Shown piece after piece: positions 24,743 through 36,560 of a DNA stretch of 64,000 nucleotides. The translations under genes were made by a program, and so were the position numbers. How positions within the stretch are numbered: position 1 is the stretch's first letter; every line of letters starts with the position of its first letter. Under the pieces are notes generated by a model that was not told the origin of the DNA, did no database searches, and saw only the letters and a program-made list of their open reading frames with translations. This stretch comes from Micropterus salmoides (Eukaryota > Chordata > Actinopteri > Centrarchiformes > Centrarchidae): assembly GCF_014851395.1 (NCBI RefSeq), contig NW_024040374.1, positions 28,352,772 to 28,416,771 on the forward strand. Direction: 5' to 3'.

Positions 24743-25224
24743 CTTTTCAGATCCTTCTAGAGGTATGTTCTTAACAGTTACAGCTAACATCTGTACAGCT
24801 GGAACTTTGGAAGTTTATGCAAATAAACATGGGATGCAAAACAGGACAGCAGCCTAATTTGTGTGACTAAGGTGTTGTAGTCTCACCTTGGCTAATTACA
24901 ACTTCAAGCAAACATTCACCTGACAAGTTGTGCACAGTGTTGTGTGTAAAATCAGTCTCTTTCCAACTTGTGCGGACATGTTATCGGATAAATTTGCGCT
25001 GCCCCAGGCAAATTCACATGTAATTGCGTCTCTCTATTGACTTTCTATGAAATCACACAGCCTCTAAAATTTGCATTGCGTTCTGTCTGAACACACCTAG
25101 GGAATAGATCAGGATGGATGATCTGGTAAACAAAACACATAACTTGGCCACAGGAGATTTTGTAACCTACAGTCAATGTTTATTATTAACCATTTTCCCC
25201 CCTAACTTATTAAATGAGGTTGTT
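24743..25224. other. Gene-free stretch between two elements
   Basis: No exon or named repeat recognised between the L2 tail and the MITE. Confidence 0.5.
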
Positions 25225-25227
25225 TTA

Positions 25228-25651
25228 GGCCCCATCCACACTACTGCGTTTTCGAATTAAAACGGAGACCTTTTGCTACGTTTGCACCTGCCGTCCAGAC
25301 TAAAATGGCGAAAATGAAGACCTAAAACGGAGAAGTTTAGAAACGCCACACTCCTGTGTTAAATTCAGTAACAGTCCCAGCTCCTTATTGGTGCATGCAA
25401 AAAAAATTTTGTCTGTATTTATTTTTTCTGTCGCCAAATCATCTGTAACATGGAAGAGACCATCTACTTCATGTTTACACTGGCACACGCTTGCCCAGTG
25501 TACCTGAACGGCCAATAGATGTGCGTTTTAAGTCGTTTTAATGTAGACGAAGATCAACTCCAAAACATAGCTAAAACGCTGGTGTGGACGGAGTTTGTAT
25601 TCGTTTTAATTCTCCATTTGTAAACTAAAACGGAGTAGTGTGGATGGGGCC
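25228..25651. mobile_element. Harbinger-like MITE with TTA target duplication
   Basis: The ends are near-perfect inverted repeats: GGCCCCATCCACACTACT at 25228-25245 is identical to the reverse complement of 25634-25651, and the match continues after one mismatch through CGTTTT (24 of 25 positions). TTA flanks both sides (25225-25227 and 25652-25654), which fits the 3 bp TWA duplication of the PIF/Harbinger superfamily. The inside repeats AAAACGGAG and its complement, giving a foldback tendency. The 71-codon minus-strand frame (25300-25515) has no transposase feature. Non-autonomous, 424 bp. The well-kept ends suggest a fairly young insertion. Confidence 0.75.
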
Positions 25652-25675
25652 TTAGCCACACAAAATTACGACTCT

Positions 25676-26495
25676 GTCAAGGGTACTTGAGTGCAGTGGC
25701 AGAGCTGAGGTGTGGACCCGAACGCAGACTACAGCAAGGAGGATGCAGTTCAATCAAAGATTTATTAAACAAATAAAGCAGGCTTACACTGGGAGCACAG
25801 TGGCAATTGTCCAAACAAAAGTACCTCTAAACAAAAACATAATCCTCAGGGAAAATCCATAAATAAGGATCCAGGTATAATCTGAAGATGAATCCAAAAA
25901 GCGTAGGGACAGGACGGAACACTCAACACAGACGAGGATGTCACAAAAACTGAACAGCACAAGCAAACATTTAAAACATCAGGTCGGACCACCGACAGAC
26001 CACATCAGGAGCTAATTAGGTACAGACATAGGCAAGCAAGTGAAACCAAATGAGGGGAACAGACAGGACTAGACCAAAATGCAGAAACATTACTGAACAC
26101 CGGAAGACAAACTAAACATGACAGGAAACAAGCAAGCAAGACTAAATAATAAATCACCAGACAGAGAACACAACTCAACACAAGGTAGATAGAAAACTAA
26201 ATCTTACAAATTAACTACAATCAAACCAGAAACAGACTAACACAATATTAAACAGAACACAGACCAGACAAGATCAATATAATACAAATATTGAACAATG
26301 AATAAATACCAAGATATGAAGTAAGACAGAAAACCAAACTACAGGACTAAAAACTAAGCTGGAAGGCAAGACAGATACTAAGAGAACTAACAAAACCGAA
26401 ATAATAAACAAGGCTACACAAAACCACAAACCAAGAAAGACAGAAAAAAACACAGGAAAAACATAAACATAAAACCAAAAAACAGATTCATGTTT
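25676..26495. repeat. A-rich, T-poor strand-asymmetric repeat
   Basis: From CTGTCAAGGGTACTTGAGTG and GAGGTGTGGACCCGAACGCAG the sequence passes into about 570 bases (25920-26490) built almost only of A, C and G in words such as AAACAGACTAACACAA and GACAGAAAACCAAACTACAGG. The starting words resemble one end of an abundant fish repeat that carries a GGACCC-AA-GCAGA motif. T is strikingly rare on the + strand, so the run is neither microsatellite nor average intergenic DNA. The 60-codon minus-strand frame here reflects lack of stop codons in T-rich complement sequence. Confidence 0.55.
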
Positions 26496-27150
26496 ACGTT
26501 TATTGTGTCAGTGACCTCTAGTGGCCGTACAACGCAAACACATGACAAAGACGGTCACGTATTATAAACTGCCAACAAGAAAGTTGTTTTTCGGTAGTGG
26601 TGGGTAGGGTGGATGGATAGTCAGTTAACCGATTTTCTTTTCACTCAGGAGACCGGCGTTCAGTTTCTGTGTTACTAGGTAACTTCATTAAAAAGTTACT
26701 ACGTAACTAACGCTACATTAGCTTTGTAGCGTTAGCTATGTTAGCTTTGTAGCATTAGCTAGCTAGCTAACTATATTAGCGATGACAGGCGTTAACCCTC
26801 ACCCTAACCTTCATGGGGTTGTGTGTCTAAACCTAAATCAATGATTTTATGCATGTCGACAGGTGAACCCAACAGCTGTGCAGATCATAGGTAGGGTTCA
26901 CCTTCTTTGTGTCGCTGTGGTCTCCACATGTTTATGTCATGTGACATAAGCCACGTGATTTCCAAAACGTAGGTCCAGTCGGGAAACAGAGTTTCGAAAT
27001 TGCCGTTTTGGGAGGCATGGACAAAAGCCACCGGCAGGGGCGCTATTGTAGGATACACTCATATGAGTTGTATTTGGAACACCAACCGGTAGGGGGGCTT
27101 TTATGAGTCATATTTGGAGGGTGGTTAATACGACCTATGGTGTGATTTAG
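26496..27150. repeat. Composite decayed repeat region
   Basis: CACTCAGGAGACCGGCGTTCAG (26643-26664) matches CACTCAGGAGACTGAGGTTCAAG at 52693-52715. Then comes a TAGC-rich segment (26700-26790: GTTAGCTATGTTAGC, GCATTAGCTAGCTAGCTAAC), followed by GTCATGTGACATAAGCCACGTG and, near 27129, AATACGACCTATGGTG, echoed at 52545-52560 (TTTACGACCTATATGG). This looks like fragments of the family at 52.5-53.0 kb, partly rearranged. Boundaries are uncertain. Confidence 0.4.
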
Positions 27151-27690
27151 GTTGGAGGACTTGTATTAAATAGTTCTTTCAACTCTGTTAATGATTATTT
27201 CCTATCCCCGTATTTGAGTTGTCTAAACTTAACTTAATGTTAATCCTGGTGGTGGTAGATCAGCCAACAGTCTAAAGAAACATTTTAATGACGGCCATGT
27301 ACAATACTACTGACAAACAACTTGCTCAGACTGTACATTGTTTTGGTAAGCAATGACAACATGCGTATGTTTAGTTTGGAAGATTAGGTGTACAGCACCT
27401 ATGAAAAGTATCGCAAATGTCCAGAAATATACATATCTTCATCTTTTGTAGCCATGTACACATTATATGCCTTCCTTTTAACCACAAAAGTTTGCCATTA
27501 ATAACTTTATCCTTTCAACTTACTTCTAATATTTTTTTTAATTGACTTTCAAACACTCTCTTGCCTTCAATTGAACTGGCGGGGCCTTTGATTTAAGTTG
27601 CAAGGTAAGAAAAAACTTCTGTATCAATCAATTTGCCTCACTCCTTTCATTTGTAAAAACATGTAAAATATACTTTGGCACTTGATGGTG
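27151..27690. other. Gene-free stretch
   Basis: AT-rich sequence with no recognised exon, repeat or motif cluster. Confidence 0.5.
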
Positions 27691-27699
27691 GGGGAGCAA

Positions 27700-27860
27700 G
27701 GCTAAATCAAAGTGTATTAATAATTAACTCTAATTAGCAATGTGTGGGAGAGGTGTGATGCCTGTTTCGATGGCAGCGCTCCACTCCTTCCTGAACCTCT
27801 GACTGTTCTCGAGATCATCGACTGTGAGAGATGACAGACTACAGAGAGAGGAAGACAAAC
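27700..27860. promoter_or_regulatory. Candidate enhancer: homeodomain pair plus T-box site
   Basis: TAATTAAC (27721-27728) and CTAATTAGCAAT (27730-27741) are tightly spaced homeodomain-type sites. AGGTGTGA (27751-27758) is an exact T-box half-site nine bases further on. The surrounding sequence is non-repetitive and has no open frame. The motifs are seen; enhancer function is inferred. Confidence 0.35.
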
Positions 27861-30800
27861 GTTGCACAGAGGAAAGGCGCTAGGTCAAAGAGACAGGACT
27901 GACTTTTTTGTATTTTCTTTTTATTTGTTATGTTCAGTCGAAGAAACTCAGAGAGGGGGAAACAAAGAGAAAGAGACAGAATAAGCAAAGATAGAGACAA
28001 AAGTGTAGCCATTTGTTATGACTTCAAGTTAATTAAGGAGCTTGTTGTGAGATGATGGGGGCACCTGCAAATGCAGGTTTTAACTGAGCAAGAGCATTAC
28101 GGGGCCAACTGCTGAAAAAAGGACCTGAAAGGAGCCTTAATTAATGTCTCAGCAGGGGTGGAGGGAACACTGAGACGGAGCTAAAACCCTTACAGGCCCA
28201 GATCCAAACTGGAGCTCTACTAGCTGGGAGAGCATTTCATTTCAGAGTATTGCATCATCACGGATTATCTAACAAGCAAAAGTGTCACTAAGCCAATAAA
28301 CATCTCCAGGACCTTAAGGGGTAAATTAGTCTCTTTCCTCACACCCAAAGTGTAAAAAGTAATAAAACAAAACTCACCACATTCCTTTAAAAAGCAGGGA
28401 CATGCCATCACTGAATAGTTTAATTAACTGTATGTTTGTACAAAGTTCCAGATCCTCCATTTCCACAGATACATTTTATTAACAAAGACAATGCATCTTA
28501 TATTTGGGGGAAATCTGATTGCAGCTAACACTTTGACCCTCTTTGCTGTGATGAATCGGGCAAGTCACATATGCGGATTTTGATTTATCTTCCTGACCTT
28601 TTGTATGCAAAGGAGACGCATTCTATATAACCATAATGTGACACGTCAGAAAAAGAGGTCAGGCCTGTGAGAAAACAAGCCTCCTCTCTTCTTCTCTCCT
28701 CCTCTGTGATGAGTCTATTGTTTTGCCTCGCAGTGGCGGCTTTTATATTGCTGAGCACTGGAAGTTCATGTTGCCTCCGACTTAAAATTCATGCCTCGAT
28801 GTGAGGTAGCATATGTGTGATGTTCTGAGTGGATACAACTATGACATTTATCCCACTTACAGTGGCGCAGACTCATATCATTGATCATTTTAAACCTTCT
28901 TGAATATTGAAAACAACACCTTTTCCTTTGTTGGTTCTTTCAGTGAGGGCGGTGGAGTTGGTTCTTTAAGGCATCATGTGCTGTGATTCCGTAGGGTATG
29001 TAAGGCCAGGGAGGCCTGTTTTTGGCATCTTAGTCTTTCCATATGTAGAACCACAGACTGCTGAGTTCTGACAGTCTGATCATTTGATGTCACCACATCT
29101 GGACCCATGAAAGAAAACAGTATCTAGACTCCCCCTAGCTAGACCCCCAAAACTGAGGGTGCAGGAGCTGCCAATGATTCAGCAGGTGTTGAAATGAAAT
29201 TGCAATTCCTAAATCTAATTGGAGTGCCGTCAGCAAGCTAGGCTAACTAGCTTCCACTTTCCAAGTGAAGCTAATTAGCCTCAAATGTCAGTCAAATGTT
29301 AGAAATCTGCTGCCACTGTAAGCACCCACTCAGACGCTTGAAGCTAAGATGCTGTCTCTAAAAAGCAATTTTATCTTCTTTTGAAAAAAGAAAAAATATG
29401 CGTGATTGCTTCAATGTCATTACAGTTTAAATTCCCTTTCCAAAGAGGGAGAATTCAAATTTCAGTTCAAGTTTAAACTCTTTTGGAATCAGCAATGCCT
29501 ATTTAACAAGTTGTATGGCCTTTTTTAAATATAAAATGTAATGTGTATCAGCTTGAAAGATGTCTGCAGAAATGAAACAAGATTACAGAACATACCTGAA
29601 TTTGAATGTTTCAGCAATTCATGCACCAAACAATGCATAAATTATACTGTAAATCCCAAATCAGGACTAGATGTGTGTACATATATGTAAGTATGTGAGG
29701 GGGGAGCAGCAAGCACACTAAATATTAATACCCTTTTTTCTTGCCATACTTCAAAAAGGTGACAATAATTGCAGGGTTGCAAGGAGGCACCTCCTCTCAG
29801 AGGAGAGGTCTATTGAGAGAATGAGAGAGAGATAGAGAAAGAGTGTCCTGGTACAATTAAACATGCATGGACACTTTTTCACAGACGCTGTTTGTTCCGC
29901 TGGCCTGGGTTTTGACAGGACGCCAAAACAAGCCCAGGTGGAACAGAGTGTGCAAACAAGCTTGTGAGTACAGGCATGAAACACACAAATTAGCACCTAG
30001 ACCAGATGAATATGCAAGTGCTGGGATCAGGGCCAGAACGCCGTCCCATGATCAGAGCACACAGCCAAGTCAGGTGAAAGTAAACAGAAAAACAAAGTCG
30101 AGACATGTGTTTGTACAGGTAAACAGAGCGCATTGTGGTCTTTGAGGTTGATTTTTGCTCAAAACAAAAAAAAAAATCTGATTAACTGACAGAAAGTATT
30201 TTTCTAACTTCAGCATTTAGCATGTTATTACTATCACTATAAATAACTCATTTATCAGAGAGAGAAGCTAAAAAAGCTGTATGCAATGAGTTTTTAAAAA
30301 AGGAGATTGTGGCCTTTGGCATTTCATTCAGCCCTGCTCAACTCCATCCTGCTACTCCAGTAATTGATGCAAGAGAGTCTGAAACATTGGTCAGCAGGCA
30401 GCAAACCATTTGTGAATACAGGCCTGCCAAGCCTAAAAGAAAAACAATAACAAACCAGGATATGCTGGGCAGACAACAGATGGATGTGAGAGTCTGGTGA
30501 TGGATGTGATGGGGGCTGGTGGAGAGGAAGAGAGGGGGGGGGGGAAATTAGGTTGAAAAACATGGACAGAATCGAAAGAGAAAGGAGACAGGGGAGGGAG
30601 CTAAGGAGGCAGATTGAGAAAGAGTGAGTGGTCGGCACTGAGTCCCACAAGAGAAATTGTAAAGTAAAGCTGAGTGAGTGAGCACCACCAGTCCAGGGAC
30701 ATCTCGCAGGTTTTTCCAGGCCGGACACATCGGAGTGCATGTCAGGTCCCCGGGCGACGCGGAGCCAAGGCACTTCCTGACATAAGTAGCCTCCCAAAGA

Positions 30801-31079
30801 TGAACAGCATCACCTCAGCTACAGTCAGAAGGTCGAGAAATTGCTCCCACTGCACATGGCCCTCCTTCCCCTTATATCATGTGACCTCTCCTCTCATCCG
30901 CCCAGAGGTGTTTCAGTCCTCTTGCCGGCCCACTCTGGCCTCTCAAAAAGGCAGCTTTTACACTTCTTAACTCTTCCACTTGGCGGGACACAGAGACCAG
31001 CGCAGCACAGCAGACCTTTTTCCACATGAGTTTACCCGTTAAGGCTGTTCTAAAATAAAGCCCTCTTAGTCACACATGA
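27861..31079. other. Gene-free stretch, partly purine-rich
   Basis: No exon recognised. Purine-rich tracts lie at 27840-27990, 29786-29846 and 30486-30630, the last including an 11-base G run at 30534-30544. The 157-codon minus-strand frame at 30324-30797 runs along the complement of that purine tract and is low-complexity (S, L, P, H), so I reject it as a gene. The segment 28230-28330 (GCATCATCACGGATTATC, AGCCAATAAACATC) may be regulatory but is weak. Confidence 0.5.
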
Positions 31080-31880
31080 ACTGAGGGTGAATTATGGATG
31101 GGGCCTTAGTGATGAAGTTGTGGGATATCTTAATGACACCAAACACGTCTCCCTTTGACTCCCAGACTGCCATGAATCAACTAGCTCTCATAATTAAACT
31201 GGGGAGAGAACAAGCTCCGTCATCAATAAGTCATCACTGGCAACTCCAATTTACTAGCCTGCACTCACTGATTGTGTCGTCTGAAGTGATTCTGCATGCT
31301 CCTCGGGGTGGGGATGCACTCTACCCTGAAGCCTCATTCCAACGCAGCACTCACCTAATAATAAGCACTGAATGGATAACTTACATTAAAACACTGTTAT
31401 TGTGGATTAACCACAACAAGCGGTGGTGAATAATAAAATAATAATACTCCCTGTTTACATGTTAAAACTTCATTTCCGTACCCTGTGGCTGCGAACGCTG
31501 TCAGGGCATGTAACGACACTGCTGCCTCGCTCACTGCTCCATTAAGGCCTTTTGGAGCTTCATCAACTTTGACTTGAGAGCAGGATATGCGGAACACGCG
31601 AAAGCAAAGGGAAAGCGAGATCCACGTCCATTTATTTGCATTAGAAGGCTGGATGCCGCTGTCCTGAATAAGTTTGCAGTGTATACTTCAGCACCCCATC
31701 TAACATTCATGTCTCCTTTTTATGCTTTTATCACCTTGGATGCGCCTGACTCAGCCAACTGTGTACGCACTCCCTTATCTGCCAGTTCCAGGAACATCTA
31801 GCGGCCCGCCAAAGTAAAACAGCGCTCCGTGTCCGCAACTTCGCTTTTTAGCGCTGACACAAACATCAAGGTGGATTATA
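31080..31880. promoter_or_regulatory. Candidate conserved regulatory block with RUNX palindrome
   Basis: Non-repetitive, mixed-composition sequence with several factor-site words. TGTGGATTAACCACA (31401-31415) is a near-perfect palindrome of two RUNX-type half-sites; AGCGGTGGT follows. Other words are CTCATAATTAAACTG, CACCTAATAATAAGC and TTTATTTGCATTAGAAGG (a POU-like TTTGCAT). Short open frames occur on both strands with no splice logic. Enhancer role inferred from texture. Confidence 0.35.
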
Positions 31881-32180
31881 TGTCTGGTAGATAGCAAATG
31901 TGATATGTTTGTTTTATTCACAATATGCAGTCTACTGTATAAAATCCTGTGAAATGTGACATTACATTAAAGCCACTTTATTTATTTTTTTATTTACAAC
32001 AATGATAATATAATTGAGTGTTTTACACAATAAAATTAAATTAATTAAGCCAAGTTCTGATGTTAATATCAAAGCAATAGTACAACTAACAACAACATTT
32101 GAATTCCTGTGTGACGTCTGGCAACCTAGTAATTTCCTAAATTAGCTCAGTAAAATAAACGAATGTCCCACAAGTGTTTG
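31881..32180. other. AT-rich spacer
   Basis: AT-rich spacer containing TTTATTTATTTTTTTATTTAC and AAATTAAATTAATTAAGCC; nothing else recognised. Confidence 0.5.
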
Positions 32181-33290
32181 CATGAAAGGAACCGTAAGGC
32201 TGCGAGGCCTCACTGAGAGAGGCTGCAGAGTGTGAGTAGAGTGCAGTAGTCAGGATGATTGAACTTGGCTGTCTTCAGGGAGGGGGGAGTACATGTGCTA
32301 ATCCTAATCAGGACCTGTTCCCTGCCATGTAATGGAGTAGGAACAACCCTGAGCTCTACGCTGGACACGCTGAGGCTACATTAGTGAATAATGTTTTCCA
32401 GCATGGGACACCGTTTCTATTACGCTCCACATGCGGGAGGAAGAGGAGGCTGTCACTGTGAATTAACCACAGAGCATGCCATGCAAACATATCTTGTGTA
32501 ATTGGAGTAAAAAAGTGAGCGAGGGGAAGTGGGGAAAAGGCTTTTTAAAATAACACTCGGCTCCTCTACATCACTGAGACGGTATGTTGCAGACATTATG
32601 AAGCTTTTAGCAAACTGTCAACCTTCAGGACAAAGGATTCTTACACTCCATCCTCCGGAGGCTGTTTTATTTACTCAGTCTGCACCGGTCTGCGGCTTGC
32701 CAGAAAAAGCTTCTGCTGGTATTTGTTCGCTCTAAGCGCAGCTGCAGTGTTTCTTTTCCAAAATGACCAATTTACCTGATTATATCGACAGCTCTACTGT
32801 AAAATCTCCTGGCATCAGAGGTCATACAGACTATGTTTTCTTATTGTCTCGCTGAATTCACATCCATCTCGAAGAGAGTAAATCTCAGAGCGGAATCACT
32901 TTTCTGACAATAATTTATAAATAATGCACTGCTTGTGTTTGAATTGAGAAAGGCTTTCATATCTCTTCCATTAACTCAGATTAAGATTTCATACTGATGC
33001 TGGGGAGAATGCTAGCAATATCCCCGTCTCATTTCAATGAAATTTTTATTAGTGCTTTTTTCTGTAGTACACTCCTATTGGGATGTCTGTGAATCTGAAG
33101 CTTGGCTTTGGACATGAACTCCCCTCAACCTGCCTGCCAGTGGCTCTGAAGGTTTCAATATTTTATGGGCTCCGGCTAACTCAGCCGTGAGATTCCAGCT
33201 GCAGAGATTTAACTCTAATGTAAAAATTCTGAACGGATGAAAACTGGGGTGTCATAAGTAATACATCTGTTCCAAGAGGGGTCGTAGTTA
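32181..33290. promoter_or_regulatory. Candidate conserved regulatory block
   Basis: About 1.1 kb without repeats. It contains GTGCTAATCCTAATCAGG (OTX/PITX-like TAATCC, near 32300), AATTAACCACAGAG (RUNX-like, 32461-32474), ATGCAAACATATC (POU-like, from 32481) and GTGTAATTGGAG (homeodomain-like, 32497-32508). Further on are ATTAACTCAGATTAAG and TTTAACTCTAATG. Several distinct site types in unique sequence suggest one or more enhancers. Inference only. Confidence 0.35.
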
Positions 33291-34645
33291 TCATCCATGA
33301 AAAAAAACAACTAATAATAAAATAAAATAAATAAAAGAACAGAAGAAAAAAAGGCATTTAAGAATGAACACTCTACTCCTTTCTTCCTCTTTGTATTTCT
33401 AAAATGAAAAGACCTAAAGCTATAGGGCTCAAATATATCAACCCTAATCTCCCAGTCCTTCAATTGACTCCTAATTGTGTGCACTTTTTACCCCTTTTTG
33501 TGCAGCCATCAATAAAACCGGTCCCCTAATGTCATCCTTCTGAAGAAATGGGCATCACGCCACTTACACTTTATAGGCCAAATCCATTTCTTTGAGCATC
33601 TTGCCTTTTTCGTTCTCGCTATCCTAACGGAATTCAAAGCATTTGGAAAATCTGTCTATTCAGCGTAAGCGTACCGGCGCATTCTTCCCCAGAACCAACT
33701 GAGGTCAGATGAGATGGGTCTGATGAACTTTCCCATTTCTCCCATCCCTGCAATCTATAGCTTTCTCCCTTGAGCCATATGTTGTCCAGTGTAGTCCAGA
33801 CTGCTTGTAATGGCCCTGCTAACAATGCACTCTTTGTGCTGGATAAGGAAAGGAAAAAGCCTGATGCCAAGGGGCAAGAGAAGAGAAGAATCACTTTTAG
33901 TGCCTGCTTATATATCTTTTCTTCATTCCATTATACAAGTGGACTCTGCTGGAAATATTTGTCTTGACAGTAGTTTAGCATCGCTCCCCACTCCACCGCC
34001 CTCACTGAAAGATTAAACTATTGAAATTGTCGTAAGCAAAGATGCCACGCTCTTTTGTGCTGCAGAATCTGCAATGTCCTAAGCTAACATTTCTTAACCA
34101 ACTTGTTTGTTAGCTTTTGCACAAATGCTAAGAGTATTTTTATTTTTTTTCTGGGGGGAAGACAGACATCTAGATATTCATCTACAGCAACTCTCAAAGG
34201 TGCCTACACCCAGTGGAGTGTAACTTCTATGGAGGCATACGCTTCCTTCACACTGTATTTATCGCTTCTTATTACTAATAATAACATTGCTCCTCTGGGA
34301 ACTCAAGGGTAAGTATGCCCCCTAGCACTCTAGCCCTTTCAGAGACTCACTATACTGGACTGAACACAGTCCTTGCACTTGCTTACAACGTATCAGCTGC
34401 TGTGCAACATACATATTTATTTGTGAAAAAGAAAAACAATTATTATAGAATTTTAGATTATATGTAAAGATATAGAGATCAATGCATGTGCATGTTTAAT
34501 AGAAACATATTTAAAATCTGTATTACGAAACCAAAACCCCCCCAAGGCTTCTTTACAGTGACGAGACAGAAGATATTGATAATAAGGCATTTGACAGGAT
34601 AGGCTCATTACTACAGCTTGTTCCACTAACACCTGTCCACTAAAG
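33291..34645. other. Gene-free stretch
   Basis: An AAAT/AAAATAAAATAA-rich run lies at 33300-33355. The segment 33425-33530 (CTTCAATTGACTCCTAATTG, CATCAATAAAACC) is regulatory-looking but short. Open frames around 33634-34016 overlap on both strands and have no recognisable domain. Confidence 0.5.
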
Positions 34646-35251
34646 CAGTGATTCCCAACCACAGGGATTTGTACCCTAGAATGAATTTCTGCTGTTCTGA
34701 AAAGATTGTCCCAAATTAGCTCAACTAATTTTGGAATAACAACAACAACAGAAATTATGATGTGATTCTAAAAAAATATATCCACATATTTGTGTTTAGG
34801 AGGAAAATATAGAATTACAAATTGCAAGCTGAAATGGCAAGCTGCATATCTGACTGGACAGTACATACCTGCGTAAGTTACTTTAACACCAAGTGTTGCC
34901 ATTAAGAGTGCATGAGAACTAGTTAGCAAGCTAGTAATTCTTACCTAAAAGACATGGAACATTTGAAAATACTTAGTCACGTAACGTAATGGATGAATGG
35001 TTATAATAATTAGCTAATAATGGATGAGCAGTTAGATTATTAGATAAAGGGTTTAAATAGATAGCTAAAAGTAATAGATAATGCATTCTTGAGCTGTATG
35101 AAGAAACAGTTTAATTTCCACTCTTCATAGTGTTACCCAACATCCTGAAATGAATACATTTGAAATAGGATGGGTGGTGTCGATGCAGGGCTACTTGAGT
35201 TTATCTGATAAGGATGTGACAGTACATCAGATAAAAAAGGTTGCTGCACTT
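34646..35251. mobile_element. hAT-like non-autonomous element, decayed
   Basis: The left end CAGTGATTCCCAACCACAGG with GATTTGTACCC matches the CAGTGRTTCYCAACC-type start of a common fish hAT derivative. The right end, AGGGCTACTTGAGTTTATC through ATAAAAAAGGTTGCTGCACT, fits its other end, whose terminal repeat has drifted. The inside contains AATGGATGAATGGTTATAATAA and GCTAATAATGGATGAGCAG, as expected of that group. No clean 8 bp duplication and no open frame were seen. Family recalled from memory, so moderately sure. Confidence 0.45.
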
Positions 35252-35690
35252 AAGTAATGCTAACTGAGAAGACGTGGAAAGAGAGCTGAAACAGTAAGCT
35301 TTCCTGACATTTGAAAATGTCTGAGGCTAACTATTAAAAGATTGCAATGTTTGTCTATGAAATATGTCATCTTTCTTGAAAACATCTTGACAAGTGTATT
35401 TCTCAGAGCCATTTAAGGGCCAATTTAAAAAGAAATGTAACATTTGAGAAAAAAAAACTCATTAATTATCAGTATTAAAATAAGACATTTCTCGCTTCTC
35501 GTCGATATAAGAAGCCTAGTTGGTCTGGTTTGATGCTGTGTAATTAGAGTGATGCTGGCATATATAAAGGCAGGGGAGCTACAGAGGCCAAGCAAGTAAA
35601 TGTCCAGGTCACTGTGTAAACACAGCTGATTGTCTGGGACACCCTTGTTATCTAAAAGTCGTTTCCATCATTAACACAGAAGGACACACG
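35252..35690. other. Gene-free stretch
   Basis: AT-rich with no repeat or motif cluster recognised. Confidence 0.5.
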
Positions 35691-35699
35691 TCTCCTCTG

Positions 35700-36560
35700 G
35701 GAGTAGACGGACAGCTCCAGGGTTAAAAGGCACATGCTGAACTATCAATAACTTCCACTAATTGTATGCTTTGTAATTAGAAGCATAATCAATTATGAAA
35801 TCGTTTGTTCTGACACTGGGACAAGATAACAATGGCTCCATGGGTAAATCTGTACACAATAAAATAAATAATAAAACTGTAAAGCAGTCCATGCATGTGA
35901 TTGCAAATCATTATATGTCAGTAAAAAAGCATTTGCATTTTTGAAAGGAGGCTTAACGTTCCTGAGACAGAGAAGAACTTGATCATTTGACCTCTACATT
36001 GTTGAACTGCAACTGATGCGCTTAATCGTCAGCTGTCACTTCCTATCTTAATTAATCCTAATTGACTATTGATGCAACACAACTGTTAGGCTTTATAATT
36101 AGTATTGCAATTTAGACCGGATAATCTAACAGGGCAGTCCAATTACTCCAGAGGAAATAGAAAGCTGTGAGGCAATAATTATGAAACAGTCACTGAACAC
36201 AAAAAAAAGAGAAAAAAAATAAACCAGGCGCTTTATCTTTTGAAAGAGAAATCCATGCATACATTAAACAATAAATGACAAAACACTACCTCTGCTAACC
36301 TCATCAGCCATTCAACATATGAGAGACAACTAATTGAATTGATTGCTGCTATCAATAGCAAACAAATCTGTTGGGTTGTCCATGCTCATATAATCTGACC
36401 TGATTCCTTCAGCTGTCACTATCTGTGAGAAAGCTGCCACGCTATGCTTTTCTAAATCTGTCAGGCTGGGGCATTTACATGTCTTTGTCTTTCCATGTTG
36501 ATAGGGCAATTAATAAAATATATGTTAATAGGAGCTTAATTGTTTTACAACAGTGGTTTG
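35700..36560. promoter_or_regulatory. Candidate conserved regulatory cluster (homeodomain-rich)
   Basis: Dense homeodomain-type words in unique sequence. Around 35744-35800: ATCAATAACTTCCACTAATTG, TTTGTAATTAGAAGC and ATAATCAATTATGA. Around 36020-36120: CTTAATCGTCAGCTGTCAC (MEIS-like CTGTCA), TTAATTAATCCTAATTGAC and TTATAATTAGTATTGC. Around 36330-36545: AACTAATTGAATTGATTG, GGGCAATTAATAAAATA and GGAGCTTAATTG. No repeats or coding frame. This is the clearest homeodomain-rich stretch of the window. Function inferred. Confidence 0.38.

Noticed and set aside
28801..28830. TGAGGTAG start resembling let-7
   Set aside because: Only the first eight bases match the mature let-7 sequence, and no hairpin partner is seen.
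30324..30797. 157-codon minus-strand open frame
   Set aside because: It runs over the complement of a purine-rich tract, which has few stop codons on that strand; the peptide is low-complexity and has no domain.
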